From: Bidens hawaiensis
Taxonomy: Eukaryota > Streptophyta > Magnoliopsida > Asterales > Asteraceae
NCBI GenBank assembly: GCA_021521415.1
Contig: JAIQDT010005019.1
Location: 124,001 to 188,000 of the forward strand
DNA: 64,000 bases
Reading direction: 5' to 3'
Below, piece after piece: positions 35,404 through 47,288 of the stretch. Each line of letters opens with the position of its first letter. Position 1 is the first letter of the stretch. A program made the translations under genes and the position numbers. The notes below the pieces were generated by a model that saw only the letters and a program-made list of their open reading frames with translations, did no database searches and had not been told where the DNA came from.

Positions 35404-38293
35404 ATGTCGAATGAGCACAATCGTGAAAATGAGCACAATCGCGAAAATGAGCACAATCACGAAAATGAGCATAGTCACGTAAATGAGCACAATCACGGAA
35501 ACGGGCATAATCATGAAATTCATAATCAAGAAACTCATCTGAATATGAATGCTATTGAAAATATGATAGCTCTGAAAATCACTGAAGCAATTCCTTTAAT
35601 TGCTGATGCTATTAGGCAACCTGTTTCTGTAATTAGGCATAAGACCGAGAGTAATAAACATAAGTCTAACAATGAGGCTAGTCATAGCGTGAATGGAGGA
35701 AATAGCAACCCATTACCCAAAAAGTCAAAAGTTCATGGTTGTACTTACAAAGATTTCTTAGCTTGTAAACCAACCGAATTCTCTGGAAAAGAAGGACCTA
35801 TTTCAGCACTACGTTGGTTAGAAAAGACAGAAGCTGTTATAAGAATCAGTAAATGTGCTAAAGAAGATAAAATATTATATGCTTCTAACCTTTTTATTAA
35901 TGAAGCAATGGAATGGTGGAACACGATTCTCCAATGAAAAGGAAGCCACATAGTCTATACTATGATCTGGGAAGAGTTTAAGGAAATAGTAGAAAGGAAA
36001 TTTTATCCTCCTCATGAAAGAGAAAAGATTGCTACTATGTTCTTAAACCACAAGATGGAAGGTGTGAAGTGTTGTGAGTATACGACAAAATTCTTCGAAT
36101 ATGCAAGATTGGTACCGGCTTTGGCTTCGCCAGAATCAGTACTAATTTCTCGTTATATTTGGGGATTAGTAAGTGAAATTCGCGATCTGGTAAAGTCAGC
36201 TAGACCTCATACTATTGAAGAAACAGTTGAACTAGTGAATACCCTGACAGACGGATTAGTCCGAACTCAGGAAGAAAACAAAAAGAAAGATCTAGCCCAA
36301 AAGATTACCCAAAAGTTTCAGAAGAAAGGAATAGGGCAATCCTATGCTCATCCTTTTTGTAGAACTTGTAGAAAAAGGCATTCAGGGAGATGCTCTTTTA
36401 AGAAAACTAAGTATTGCAATTATTGCAAAATGGCTAGACATAAAGATGAAGAATGTAGGAGAAAAGAAATCCGTGTTTGCTATAACTGCGGAGAACCTGG
36501 CCACATCCGTCCCGAATGTCCAAAGCTGATAAAGGTGCCTGATAACAAAGCAAAGAACACAGATGGACCTAAGAAGAACGCACGAGGTTTTCAGCTTACT
36601 GCACAAGAAGCAACAATGATTCCAGACGTCATTGCGGGTACGTTTCTTATCAATAACGTTTACGCTAAAGTATTGTTTGATTCCGGAGCAAATCAAAGTT
36701 TTATAAACACGAAGTTTTGCCAAGCCTTAAATCAACCATTAACCAAACTCCATCAAGTCTGCACGGTAGAGACGGCAGATGGAAATTCCATTCATATTCA
36801 TGAAGTACTCGAAGAAGAAAACATAAACTTACTAGGCCACCAGTTTAAAGCAAATTTACTCCCAATGAATCTGGCTGGATTCGATGTTATATTAGGAATG
36901 GACTGGTTAGCAGCCAATCATGCTCGAATCCTATGTAATACAAATTCTGTTGAAATTCGCTCGTCAACAGGAGAAATTATTACAATTCAAGAAGAAAAGA
37001 TGCTCAAGCCCAGAAAGTTCATATCAGTAATGAAAGCGGCAAGCTATCTAAAGAAACAAGGCGTAGCATATATGATTTCTGTAATCATTAGTGCCAAAGG
37101 AAAAGAGCTAAAAGAAATTCCTGTAGTATCGGAATATCCTGATGTCTTTCCAGAAGATTTACCTGGACAACCACCTGATCATGAAGTTGAATTTAGAATT
37201 CATATAATACCAGGAGTAGCGCCAGTTGCTAAAGCACCATATCGATTAGCGCCAACAGAAATGTTAGAATTAAAGAAGCAACTAGATGAATTGCTAGAAA
37301 AAGGTTTTATACGACCTAGCTCATCACCCTGGGGAGCACCAGTACTGTTTTTCAAAAAGAAAGATGGGTCAATGCGTATGTGTATCGATTATAGAGAATT
37401 GAATAAAGTCACAATTAAGAATCGGTATCCTTTACCAAGAATTGATTATTTATTTGATCAACTCCAAGGAGCTCGATATTTTTCTAAAATCGATTTACAC
37501 TCAGGATACCATCAATTAAAAGTGCAAGAAGAAGATGTTCCTAAAACAGCTTTTAGGACAAGATATGGTTATTATGAGTTTACAGTCATGCCATTTGGTT
37601 TAACTAATGCACCAGCTGCATTTATGGATATGATGAACCGAATATGTAAACCATATTTGGATAAATTTGTAATCGTTTTTATAGACGATATACTTATTTA
37701 CTCCAAAACCAGTGAAGATCATGTCAAACATCTTCATACACTTTTGACTCTATTGAGAAAAGAGAAGCTTTACGCTAAATTCTCAAAGTGTGAGTTTTGG
37801 TTACAGGAAGTACAGTTTCTAGGACACTTGATCAACCATGAAGGTATTCACGTGGACCCTTCCAAAATAGAAGCTATTAATAATTGGGAAATTCCTAAAA
37901 CTCCTACAGAAATTCGAAGTTTCTTTGGATTAGCAGGATATTATAGACGCTTCATTCAAAATTTTTTCCTAATAGTAGTTCTGTTAACCAAGTTAACGTG
38001 TAAGAATGTCAAGTTTGAATGGGGACGTAAGCAAGAAGAAGCTTTTATAACTTTGAAGCAAAAGTTAACAAATGCCCCAATACTTGCACTACCAGAAGGA
38101 ACTGAAGATTTTACAGTCTGTTGTGATGCTTCTAAATCAGGATTGGGAAGTGTATTAATGCAACGTGAAAAAGTCATTTCTTACGCATCTAGACAATTAA
38201 AGAAGCATGAAGAGAATTATACAACACATGATTTAGAATTGGGAGCAATAATTTTTGCCCTAAAGATCTGGAGACACTATTTATATGGTAGCA
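35404..38293 (+). pseudogene. Ty3/gypsy gag-protease-RT-RNase H, truncated, one in-frame stop
   Basis: One continuous frame from ATG 35404, interrupted once by TGA at 35935-35937 inside gag. Gag starts with a His/Asn/Glu repeat (NEHNRENEH type), followed by the retrotransposon gag core and a zinc knuckle [14 protein letters not shown]. Protease has LFDSGA. RT is complete, with the active site FIDDIL. RNase H begins with [11 protein letters not shown] and stops after RHYLYG, where a CACTA terminus starts at 38294. Integrase, chromodomain (if any) and the 3' LTR are absent from the window. RT style suggests a chromovirus-type (Tekay-like) lineage. It replicated by reverse transcription in the past; this copy cannot now. 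Confidence 0.9.
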
Positions 38294-38696
38294 CTACGTG
38301 AAAATTGACCTTCGGCCACACGAAAAAAGTATGGCCGTAGGCCTTTAGCCACACACATTTGGTTCAGGTCATATGTGGCCAAAGGTCGCGACACCGTGGG
38401 TATGATATGGCCACACATAGTTTTTGGTGGCCTTATGTGGTAATAAGTGTGGCTAAAGGGTACAGGCATTAGTTGCTGGCCATCAAGAAGCCTCTCCAAT
38501 AAGTGTGGCTAAACGGTAGAAAATGGCCACATGAATATTTACTATGAGTGACCATTGCACGTATATAGCCACATGAATTAATGTTTCAGCCACATGAATT
38601 TTATAATAATGTGGCTAATAGGGTTGTGTTAAGCGTGCATTGTGACCTATACCGTGTGGATATAGCAAAGCAATGGCCACTTAAATTTAATAATAG

Positions 38697-39620
38697 TGTG
38701 GCTAATTTTATTATAAAGACACTGGATATTACATTAAAAGTGGCTAAATATATTTACTTGCCAGTCAAAAACTCCTTTCTAGATTATAGTGTGGCCATTG
38801 TCTTACCGTTTGTCACACAAAATGTTTTTCCTAATATAAAGTGTGGCTATTGTAAAACTTTTCATCACACATATGAAGTACTGTGTGGCTAATCATAACT
38901 TATAGACACTGGAGGTTATTGTAAATGTGGCTAAAAATGTGAACTTGCTAGTCAAAGACTCTTTTGTAGTTTGTGGTGTGGCTATTGTCTTACCGTTTGT
39001 CACACATAATGCTTTTCCTAATTTAAAGTGTGGCTATTGTCAAACTTTTCGTCACACATAGTGAGGTACTGTGTGGCTAATAATATCATATAGACACTAA
39101 AGGTTGTTGTCAATGTGGCTAAAAATGTGAAGTTGCCACTCAAACACTCTTTTGTGGTGTGGCCATTGTCTTACCGTTTGTCACACATAATGCTTTTCCT
39201 AATTTAAAGTATGGCTATTATCAAACTTTTCGTCACACATAGTGAGGTACTGTGTGGCTAATAATATCATATAGACACCGGAGGTTGTTGTCAATGTGGC
39301 TAAAAATGTGAAGTTGCCACTCAAACACTCTTTTGTTGTTTGTGGTGTGGCCATTGTCTTTACCGTTTGTCACACATAATGCTTTTCCTAATTTAAAGTG
39401 TAGCTATTGTCAAACTTTTCGTCACACATAGTGAGGTACTGTGTGGCTAATAATATCATACAGACACTGGAGGTTGTTGTCAATGTGGCTAAAAATGTGA
39501 AGTTGCCACTCAAACACTCTTTTGTTGTTTGTGGTGTGGCCATTGTCTTTACCGTTTGTCACACATAATGCTTTTAAAGTGTGGCTATTATCATACTTTT
39601 CGTCATACAAAAATGTTTAT
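38697..39620. repeat. Tandem 180-189-bp subterminal repeat of the CACTA element
   Basis: Nearly five units. Each contains GTGTGGCTAA, ATAGACACTGGAGGTTG, a GTGGCTAAAAATGTGAA block, TTGTCTTACCGTTTGTCACA and CTTTTCGTCACACAT. Unit starts are near 38697, 38880, 39069, 39249 and 39438. The inner units are more alike than the outermost one. Confidence 0.85.
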
Positions 39621-40079
39621 GTTGTGGCTAATGGTCATTTATAGACTCTAATTTTTGTAATTTCAGGTACTTTTGGCCACACCTATTTAATGTGTTCTAT
39701 GTGGCCAAATTGTGTATAATTAGGCAATATATAATTATTTTTATTTTTTGTGCAGTAATATAAAACAGCTATAAGCAAGCATGACAAAACAAAATTAGAA
39801 ACAAATTATATTAACAATAATATTCACTTAAGCAAATGTATATGCAAAATATCTTACAAAATACAAAAATAACGACTACCTAAGGCGTCGGTTTTTTGGC
39901 ACTGCTCCTTGTCTTCTGTTTGGTCACCCTGTCTATCGTTGTGTACTTTGCCTTTGGCTTCTTGCTAGCTCTGTCTGGTTCTTTTGAGGATGGGAGTGGT
40001 GGTAGCTGGAACAACAGAATATGAAAAACAAATATGTATAATTAATGTCGTATTTTGTAATTGAATAGAACAAAATAGT

Positions 40080-40260
40080 AGGCCTGCAGACGAACCGAAC
40101 GTTCGTTTAACTGTTCGTGAACCTTTCGGCTGGAAGTTCGTTTATGTTCGTTTATCTTTGTTCAAATACGTTAGTTTAGATTATAAACAAACGAACATAA
40201 ACGAACACAAGTGTTCATTTTTTAAACTAATTGAAAATGAACATAGATATTTGTTCGGTT
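40080..40260. repeat. Short hairpin-forming GTTCG repeat
   Basis: GTTCGTTTATGTTCGTTTATC and its inverse AAACGAACATAAACGAACA lie within 120 bp inside an intron of the CACTA gene. This resembles a common small plant hairpin repeat. No TSD was identified. Confidence 0.5.
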
Positions 40261-40925
40261 AAGTTAAAAGGGAACAAACCTCCTTGTCACATAAGATTAG
40301 GTGTTCTGGCCAAGCAACAAAAGAACCACGTGCGTTGCCAACAGTCATAATTTCACCTGCCTCACAAGGAATAATTGCTTGTTCCTTTATGACTTCATTA
40401 ATACTAACTTTATAGCAACCCTCCGGGATTGCTTTTCCATGCAACTGTTATGGAAATGGTGACCAATAAACTTTACCATTTGCCACCTTGTTACGCTTGT
40501 CATGCACACACAAACGACACTCATACACCTATAAACCAGCATGCGAAATTAAGATGGCTTAGTTGAAGTCAATATATAAGTACATACTCATGTTGGTGGG
40601 AAATTAATAATGTTTCGCGCAGTACATACCTTTATTTCAGCATGTGGGGAAGCTACATCCATAGATACATCAACTTTTCTTTTACGGCTTCTCCGTTTTA
40701 CCTAAAAACCATTCAATGAATCAATCAACAATTAAAGGAAAAACTGAAATTGCCAAATACTTACTGATGGTTTTTCGAGCCGTTACTATCCGGAGTGTGG
40801 TGTAGTTGTGTTGGTGCTTGGTCAACATTGTTCTCTACAGGCTTCATTGGTAATATAACAGAAATTGGAATTGTTAGGACTTATTAGGTTATAAAATATA
40901 AAAACTGAAACTGCCAAATACAAAC

Positions 40926-41263
40926 TGATGTCGCACTATGGGGATCGACTACCATTTGGTCAACACTTTTTTCCACAGACTTGGCCTGCAATTCGGTAAA
41001 TAGAAAATGAGCACACTCACATTGGAAACGAATTATAAAAAGTACTGAAATTGTCAAATGCTTACTGATTTCGCGAATGGGGAGCGGGTACCGTTTGGTC
41101 AACACTTTTTTCCACAAACTTGGCCTGCAATTCGGTAATAGAAAATGAGCACACTCACATTGGAAACGAATTATAAAAAGTATTGAAATTGTCAAATAAG
41201 TACTGATGTCGCGATATGAGGAGCGGGTACCATTTCGACAACTATTTTATCCGCAGACTTGGG
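40926..41263 (-). repeat. Tandem exon-intron units in the CACTA gene
   Basis: Three consecutive exons, 41204-41263 (60 bp), 41066-41124 (59 bp) and 40926-40985 (60 bp), are recognisable copies with copied intron between them. The period is about 138-140 bp. The coding unit reads AKSVEKSVDQMVVDPHSATS in the 40926 copy. The 59-bp copy is frameshifted. Older, more diverged relatives flank the run (about 41350-41412 and 40757-40835). Confidence 0.8.
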
Positions 41264-43692
41264 CTACAATTAACTTATGCAAAATCAGCACACTCACATG
41301 GAAAGTTAATTATTAAAACAAAATCAATCAAACTGTCAAATGGTTACCCGAGAAGCGGATTCTTGTTGCACAACCTCACCTGAAGTTAAGATGTTTCCCA
41401 CAGAACTGGCCTACAAATCAATTTATTAGGTTATGGAAAATGAAAAATCACATGGAAAGTTGTAATAAGCAAAGAAACTGTCAGATACTTACTGGTGCTG
41501 GCATTTTATTTTGCGCCACAACACTAGTACTTTGGTTAGAACCAACCTGGTTGGGAACAAGATTTACCTACGAATTGTGTCAAAAACAGTGCCAATTATG
41601 TATGTCGAATGCATTAATAATATGTAGCATACGTCACTTACTTGACTTGCTAACATTTGCGGCAACAATCCTTCGAGATGTCTGAACCTGGCCTCAAATG
41701 CTAACTGTTCCTTCTCACGGCTTGCTAGCATAGCACTCGTGGATTCAAGTAGAGTCGTCAACCTGTTCACCACTTCATTTCTCTGCACCGCCTCATACTC
41801 AAGTTGGGCAATCCGTCGCTTAAACGAGCCTTTTACCCGAGTCACACCCCAATATTTACTTGTTGTCAATCCGCACCCAATCCCTTTTAAAAACCCACCT
41901 TTCTCTTTGCCAAGCACTAAGGTGATGACATCTGTGCACGGTTCAAGTGCCAGGGCTCCGGAGGCGATCTTCTTCTCATGCTGAGCCAACAAGAAAACAA
42001 ATATTATAATACACTTGTAACATGCTTATGTATCCACATAAAGTGTTAAGACAAGTTATACAGACTCAAGTTTTTTTTGACACCAATATAAGGCAATGAA
42101 TTGACTTTAACATGATTTAAAAAGTTTAATACTAAAACATACTAATTTGGTTGCCACGCCTTCGACAACAGCATTCTTGTATGCACCATCTTTGTCCTCC
42201 CTTCCTTTCATCCACATTAATTCACGGCAGGGGATCTCATCCGGTCCAATTTCCTTCTTTTTGACATTGAAAAATATTCAAGAGAAAGCAGCTGACGGTC
42301 ATAGCGTTAGACACATAACCAACAAATCATTGAACTAGAGAGAAAGCAGCTAACGGTGATTACCAGTTTCTCTCGAAGGTAGGTATAACCCCCTCGTCCC
42401 ATGTGATGATCAAAAACATTCTTTGCTCGAGCTCCCTTTGATGAAGCCGATTTTTTCTTCAACCACAAATTATAATCATTTCACTATATTTAAACAAAAA
42501 ACATAAACCATATATAGTCGATCAATCTACATTTGCAGAGTAGAGGATTTATACCAGAAACAGCTCTGATTGTGTGTACTCAACGAAGCGATCCTAGTCT
42601 TCTTGCGTAATCATCGTCCTGTGTCCCTTGGGTATCGCCTTTAGCTTAAGAGGTTTACCAATGTTTGACATAATGTATTTGGCATACATTTTTCTTCTGA
42701 AATCCCGAAGAAGGTGTCCGAGCCGATTCATCACAGAAGGCCTGTGAGACGCCTCAATCTCAAAATATTTCTGCATAATATAATACAATAAAGGTAAATT
42801 ACTTCTCAAAATATAAAATACACAAATAAAATTAAGAATAACCGTTATTTGTTCCCACAGTTTATCTCTAAGCTCCTTTGTGACCTCCCTCCAACTTAAA
42901 TGTCTCAAGCCAAATATTTCCCTTACAACATCCCCTAAAAAACATGCAAACTTTGATCTGTTTTGGCCAGTGAACCTACCCAGATTATCAAACTCCACTG
43001 CCAGTTTGACACCACCAGAGTTTGCATATTGGGTACGCAGCTTAGGTAACCTCGTCAACCCCCTTGTAGGTTTTTTCGTAGTAGCAAAACTATTGAGGGG
43101 TTCGATATCCTCCAAACTGTTGAGGGGTTCGATAACCATCGTCCCTATAACCTCGTCTGCTTGACCGTTGTCGTCGTTGGCTTCCTCGCTGGAATAGCCT
43201 TCAATGTCATCTGATTGAGCATCGTCATCGTAGTTGGCTTCCTCATCGGAGTATAAAACATTTTCTTCTTCGATTCTTTCATCTATAAGCTTCATCTTCG
43301 ATTGTTTTTTTAATAATTTGGAGTATAAATTACTGTCGACTGATTTGTGGAGTGGAAAATTTTTAATAATTTGGAGTGTAATTTGATTTTTGGAGTGTTA
43401 AATGTAATTTGGAGTTTTTGAATATTTGGAGCCAATATTTTGGAGCTTTTTGAGTTTTGCCTCCCTTTTAATTAAGAACCAATAGATTATTGGCATAGTT
43501 TTTACGGCAGAGAACCTGTGGCTGAAAATAGGCACTTTTACAGAAGATGGTTGGATAAGCGTGTATTGCGTATTAGGATATTTATATATGTTTATGTATA
43601 TTAGCTTGTTACAAGCGTAATAGTGTTTTTTAACAAAGTGTTTTTTTGTTTTATTTTTAGATTTAACCATAATTACCATTCATTAAAAGTTT

Positions 43693-44089
43693 TCATACAA
43701 AAGGCACCATTACAATACATTCCATGAAACAAAATAAGAGTGAATAACAAAATAGATGATACAAGAAACTATAAATTTTTGAAACTAACAACGTAGCTTC
43801 ATTGAAGTCATATTCAAATCTGCACTTATCACCAATATGTATTTCATTTTCCACCTTGAATTTTTTCCATTTTGGTAACCGATATCTGAATTTCAGGTCC
43901 GACAGTTCATCATGAAGTCTCATTTTTTTTACGACCTTCGGTATTGACCAAAGTGATTGGCATTCCATCATAGGAATCAATCTTGGTGGCAATGTGACGC
44001 GGAAGACGATGTGAAAAGAAAATTTCAAATATACTTGTAAATAAAAAAGAAATTTAAAAATTCAATTTACCAATTTCTTGGTGACATTC
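43693..44089 (-). pseudogene. B3-domain gene, 3' part (downstream of the Copia insertion)
   Basis: On the minus strand, 44089-44071 completes an exon begun at 58870 (reading VTKKL before a GT donor). After a short intron, 44030-43780 encodes a B3-type segment containing HIVFRVTLPPRLIP, IPKVVKKMRLHDELSDLKF and a GDKCRFEYDF stretch. Plant REM-type B3 proteins have several such DNA-binding domains. The reading frame after the intron does not match the preceding exon (an early TGA appears), and the 3' end is unclear. Together with the frameshift in the 5' part, this indicates a decayed gene. Confidence 0.6.
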
Positions 44090-44501
44090 TGTAGGTTCCC
44101 AGCCGGATCTACACGAGATATCGCGTTCTACGTAGGTGCGGAATCCCTACGTAAGACGTTACGAGTATAGAAAACAATACGAGCTAACCCACGATACGAT
44201 AATCAAACACACGTTGTATTCCAACCGTAAACACGTGATGCGATGATCACTGAATACAAAACTCTCTGACTCGAATACACGAATGAACTGGAATCTTAAT
44301 GAATAAGCCGTAAACAACTGCTTATATAGACACGACAACTTCGCCTGGCATGTTCAGGTGAAGTTGTCCCTAACTTCGCTTGTCTAACAAGTTCGCCCAT
44401 ATCAGCGAACTTGTTAGCAACTTCGCTTACATACAAAACTCAAATCTAACTAACACGATTACAGACACTCGACACTGAACTACTGACATCATGCACCAAC
44501 A
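44090..44501 (-). repeat. 3' LTR of the Copia element
   Basis: 412 bp, TG...CA on the element strand. The TATA box (TCTATATAAG, minus) lies at 44330-44321. Upstream of it on that strand are two hairpins built from CAACTTCGCCTG (44336-44366, one mismatch here) and CTAACAAGTTCGC (44384-44417). Confidence 0.95.
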
Positions 44502-44514
44502 GACTCCCCCTTGG
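44502..44514 (-). promoter_or_regulatory. Polypurine tract of the Copia element
   Basis: CCAAGGGGGAGTC on the minus strand directly abuts the 3' LTR. It is the expected plus-strand primer site for copia elements. Confidence 0.85.
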
Positions 44515-44572
44515 CAGTAGCTTCATCTCTTTAGCTTCAAACACGTGTCTAGTAATCTTCAATCTTCTATCT

Positions 44573-45148
44573 TCAAGCATTCACTCCTTCTCGAACACAA
44601 ACCGAGACAACTCTTTGATATTTCCTCGCTTCGTCTTTCCAAGCAGGAATATAAAATATCTTCTTATCATTCAACACCTGCAAATCAGCTTGCGATAAGT
44701 TTACCAAGTGCATCGGATCGTACACTCTAAGCACCTCTTGTTCATCCTCGTCTTCCATCACTGCCTCAGCTGTCTCACAATCTACATACCACCACTTCAG
44801 GTCTCTAAGCACATCCTTGGGCATTAGTTTCATCGGCACTTCTTTCAAACACCGGATCGGTTTATACTTCATAATCATCCAAGGCTTTCCATCTGCTCTC
44901 AAACCTCTATCCTTTTCTTCAACAAGTTTTCCCTTTTGTGGTTTCAACAGCTCAAATTTCTTCTCTTTTATACTCTCTTTCCACACAATCTTCCCAATGA
45001 CTCTAGCCATATTATCGTCACTTCTGTTTATCAATCCCAATCTGGCAAAGTCTTTCACTTCACATTCTGGCAGTGTATTCAACGATCTCAACATCCTTCT
45101 AAAGTACTGAACACCGTCATACCTTTTAATCACAAAGAGCCTCAACTG
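44573..45148 (-). pseudogene. Third Copia ORF, C-terminal part (after the solo LTR insertion)
   Basis: About 190 codons continue the ORF that starts at 49609 and is cut by the solo LTR at 45149-47288; the AACTG TSD lies at the junction. The segment has RRMLRSLNTLPECEV near its start, a Lys-rich middle and a WWYVDCETAEAV stretch, and ends at a stop about 60 bp before the polypurine tract. This is the place of the env-like ORF in SIRE-type copia elements. I see no clear signal peptide or transmembrane segment here, so an envelope role is not supported by this sequence. Confidence 0.6.
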
Positions 45149-45489
45149 TGTAAGGCCCCGTTACCGGTAATCCTACTTTCGTGTTGGATTTACTCATAAA
45201 CACAGTTCTAAATATCAGAGTTAATTAAAACATTTACGCGGAATATAAAACTTTCATAAAACATTACAATATTTCATAACTTGTCTCAAAACATCCTTTG
45301 TCTTTCACATTAAAACATTAAAATTAAAACATCATAAGTCTTCAGATGCCAGACTCTTGTTCAGTGCCACGTGTCTCCTCAAGCAAGCTGCCTCAATCTA
45401 CTCACCTGCGTGCATACTAAAAGTCAGCTACGCTGAGTGAGTTCTAGTTAATCACATAATCATACCATACACATAAAATTATATCCTTT

Positions 45490-45905
45490 CATTCATACTT
45501 TTATACTTTCATACTTTCATACTTTCTTACTTTCATACTTTCTTACTTTCATACTTTCTTACTTTCTTTTGTATTAACTTACTTTCATATCTTACGTTAT
45601 AAAGAGCATTACGCCCTACATTCCTCGAGTATTATTAGGGCTCGGTACCCTCTTTCCTCGAGTATTATTAGGGCTCGGTACCCTCTTTCCTCGAGTATTA
45701 TTAGGGCTCGGTACCCTCTTTCCTCGACTATTAGTAGGGTTCGGTTCCCTAGTTCTCGAATATTAGTAGGGTTCGATTCCCTCTTCGTTACCATACAACG
45801 ATACATCATACCTCGAGTATTAGTAGGGCTCGGTACCCTTTTCGTAACCATACAACCATACATCATACCTCGAGTATTATTAGAGCTCGGTACCCTTTTC
45901 GTAAC
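45490..45905. repeat. Tandem repeats in solo LTR copy B
   Basis: About 45490-45595 holds repeats of ACTTTCATACTTTC. Then 45620-45905 holds seven units of CTCGAGTATTATTAGGGCTC followed by GGTACCCTCTTTC or longer spacers. The same unit appears in copy A on the other strand. Confidence 0.85.
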
Positions 45906-46494
45906 CATACAACCATACATTATCATTTCTTTCTTCTATTATCTCTATCATGTTCATACACATAAACATACATAACATACTTACCTTATACATAGCGTTA
46001 CAACCTGACAGTACGTGCAATATCCGAAGATCGTTCACGTACCATCAAGCAATCATTCATACATTTCACATTATCCACATAAGGCATACACTTATCTCTT
46101 AGGATAAGTGTATTAACAAACATATTGAGTATGTACACAGCCCCGAAAACGTAACACATAAATGGGGCTAGAAACTCACCTGAACACGGTTACGTTCACC
46201 GTTAATCGTAATCCCTTTCTTCAGTTGTGCACGGCTGACTGAATAACAAGTATACGTATCAATTTAACTATCACTTCTCATAATGTATTTCTATCTTTAT
46301 ATGACCCACAACGAATGGGGGTCCGGGGGCAGGGCCCCTGGCAGCGGGGTCTAGGGGCGGCAGCCCCTAGCAGGGTCCAAGGGGCAGAGCCCCTGGCTGG
46401 GGTCGAGCTGCCAGGTCAGCTTGGAAAATTTTTATTTCCATTAACTGTCTTAACACATTTTTCATTAGATTTTTAATTTATTTTCTAATCGAAC

Positions 46495-46805
46495 TTGACT
46501 TTAAGCGAAGTTAAACCTTAGGCGAACTTAGCTTTAGGCGAAGTTATCAGGTGAACTTGGCTTTAGGCGAAGTTAAACCTCAGGCGAACTTAGCTCTAGG
46601 CGAAGTTATCAGGCGAACTTAGCTTTACAGCGAAGTTGCCATCAGGCGAACTTAGCTTCAGGCGAAGTTGCCAGTTAGGCGAACTTAGCTTTACAGCGAA
46701 GTTGCCATCAGGCGAACTTAGCTTGCAGGCGAAGTTCATCAGGCGAACTTGGCTTGCAGGCGAAGTTCATCGCTTTGAAGGCGAAGTTGCCCAGATGAGG
46801 GCGAA
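46495..46805. repeat. Array of GGCGAAGTT / GGCGAACTT words in solo LTR copy B
   Basis: About 20 words of the forms GGCGAAGTT, GGCGAACTT, AGCGAAGTT, with spacers such as TAGCTTTA and ATCA. It sits downstream of the LTR TATA box, in the transcribed part, as does the CATTCGTT array in copy A. A single AACGAATG word remains at 46309-46316. Confidence 0.85.
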
Positions 46806-47288
46806 GTTGCTCAGATAGCCGCTGTTTCGGTTTCTGTCCAACATTTCGAGCGATTTTAACACCCTTGTTACGGTCCAACATCACCCACTACGCTTCCCGA
46901 CCATTTTCGGTCGTTTATACACTAAAAGCTCGGATCTTTAAACTTCAAAGATCAAGAATCATACCTTTTTGAGCTTGTTTGGGTCTTGTTTACTCGTTAT
47001 CACAACTAATCTCTCTCTCTCTCCCTCGGATCTGCCGCCTTTCTCTCTTCCGGCCGGCCGGCGGTTGTAGTGTGTGGTGTGTGTGTGTTTTGGAAGTGTG
47101 AAAGGATAAGATGGAAATGAAGATATTTTGGGTTTAGGGGGTATTTATATCCCTTAAATCCCATTCTCATTTAACCCATCTCAATTAATCCAAGTCCATG
47201 GTTCGCTCCTTACCCGACCTTAATTAATTACGCGAAATCACTAAACATAACTTCCTTTATTCAACATTATAAATTTTAGGATGTTACA

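Larger units (their letters stand above)
39880..43295 (-). pseudogene. En/Spm (Ptta-type) transposon protein gene with a nonsense codon and repeated exons
   Basis: Multi-exon gene, ATG at 43295, last codon TAG at 39880-39882. Exon 1 (43295-42843) encodes an acidic start and the plant En/Spm 'transposase_24-like' core (RSKFACFLGDVVREIF, then WREVTKELRDKLWEQI). Exon 2 (42770-42555) contains TAG at 42594-42596 in QED*DRFVEY, where Trp is expected. Later exons carry KGARAKNVFDHHMGRGGYTY, DVITLVLGKEKGG followed by a coiled coil (41980-41640), a run of near-identical 60-bp exons (41263-40926), a GSFVAWPEHLI exon (about 40440-40260) and a Lys-rich C-terminus. Introns have GT/AG borders. Such proteins help CACTA mobilisation by binding subterminal repeats; this copy appears dead because of the stop and a 59-bp exon. 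Confidence 0.75.
38294..43692. mobile_element. CACTA (En/Spm) element: left terminus, subterminal repeats and transposon gene; right end not found
   Basis: The terminus CACTACGTGAAAATTG is the En/Spm signature and falls exactly where gypsy RNase H is cut. The next 1.4 kb is crowded with subterminal words TGTGGCTAA and GGCCACA in both orientations, as expected for transposase binding. A minus-strand En/Spm-type protein gene follows (39880-43295). I set the end at 43692 only because the B3 gene begins there. No inverted CACTA terminus and no resumption of the gypsy sequence occurs anywhere to 64000, so the element may be much longer or have lost its right end. The large TNP2-type transposase is not seen. 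Confidence 0.8.
45149..47288 (-). mobile_element. Solo LTR of the same gypsy-type family (copy B), inside the Copia third ORF
   Basis: On the minus strand it starts TGTAACATCC and ends GGGCCTTACA, with exact AACTG duplications at 45144-45148 and 47289-47293. Length is 2,140 bp against 2,216 bp for copy A. Shared landmarks are a TATA box (ATATAAATA, about 47150-47142), the 39-bp ATTCGAGG tandem repeat (45620-45905), the CCCCTAG-type GC-rich block (46320-46400), and a runs-of-CTTTCATA region (45490-45580). It carries a different word array (46495-46805). It must be younger than the host Copia. Confidence 0.9.

Noticed and set aside
38697..39620. CRISPR-like array (regular repeats)
   Set aside because: Units are 180-189 bp with similar, not unique, intervening sequence, in a plant CACTA subterminal zone.
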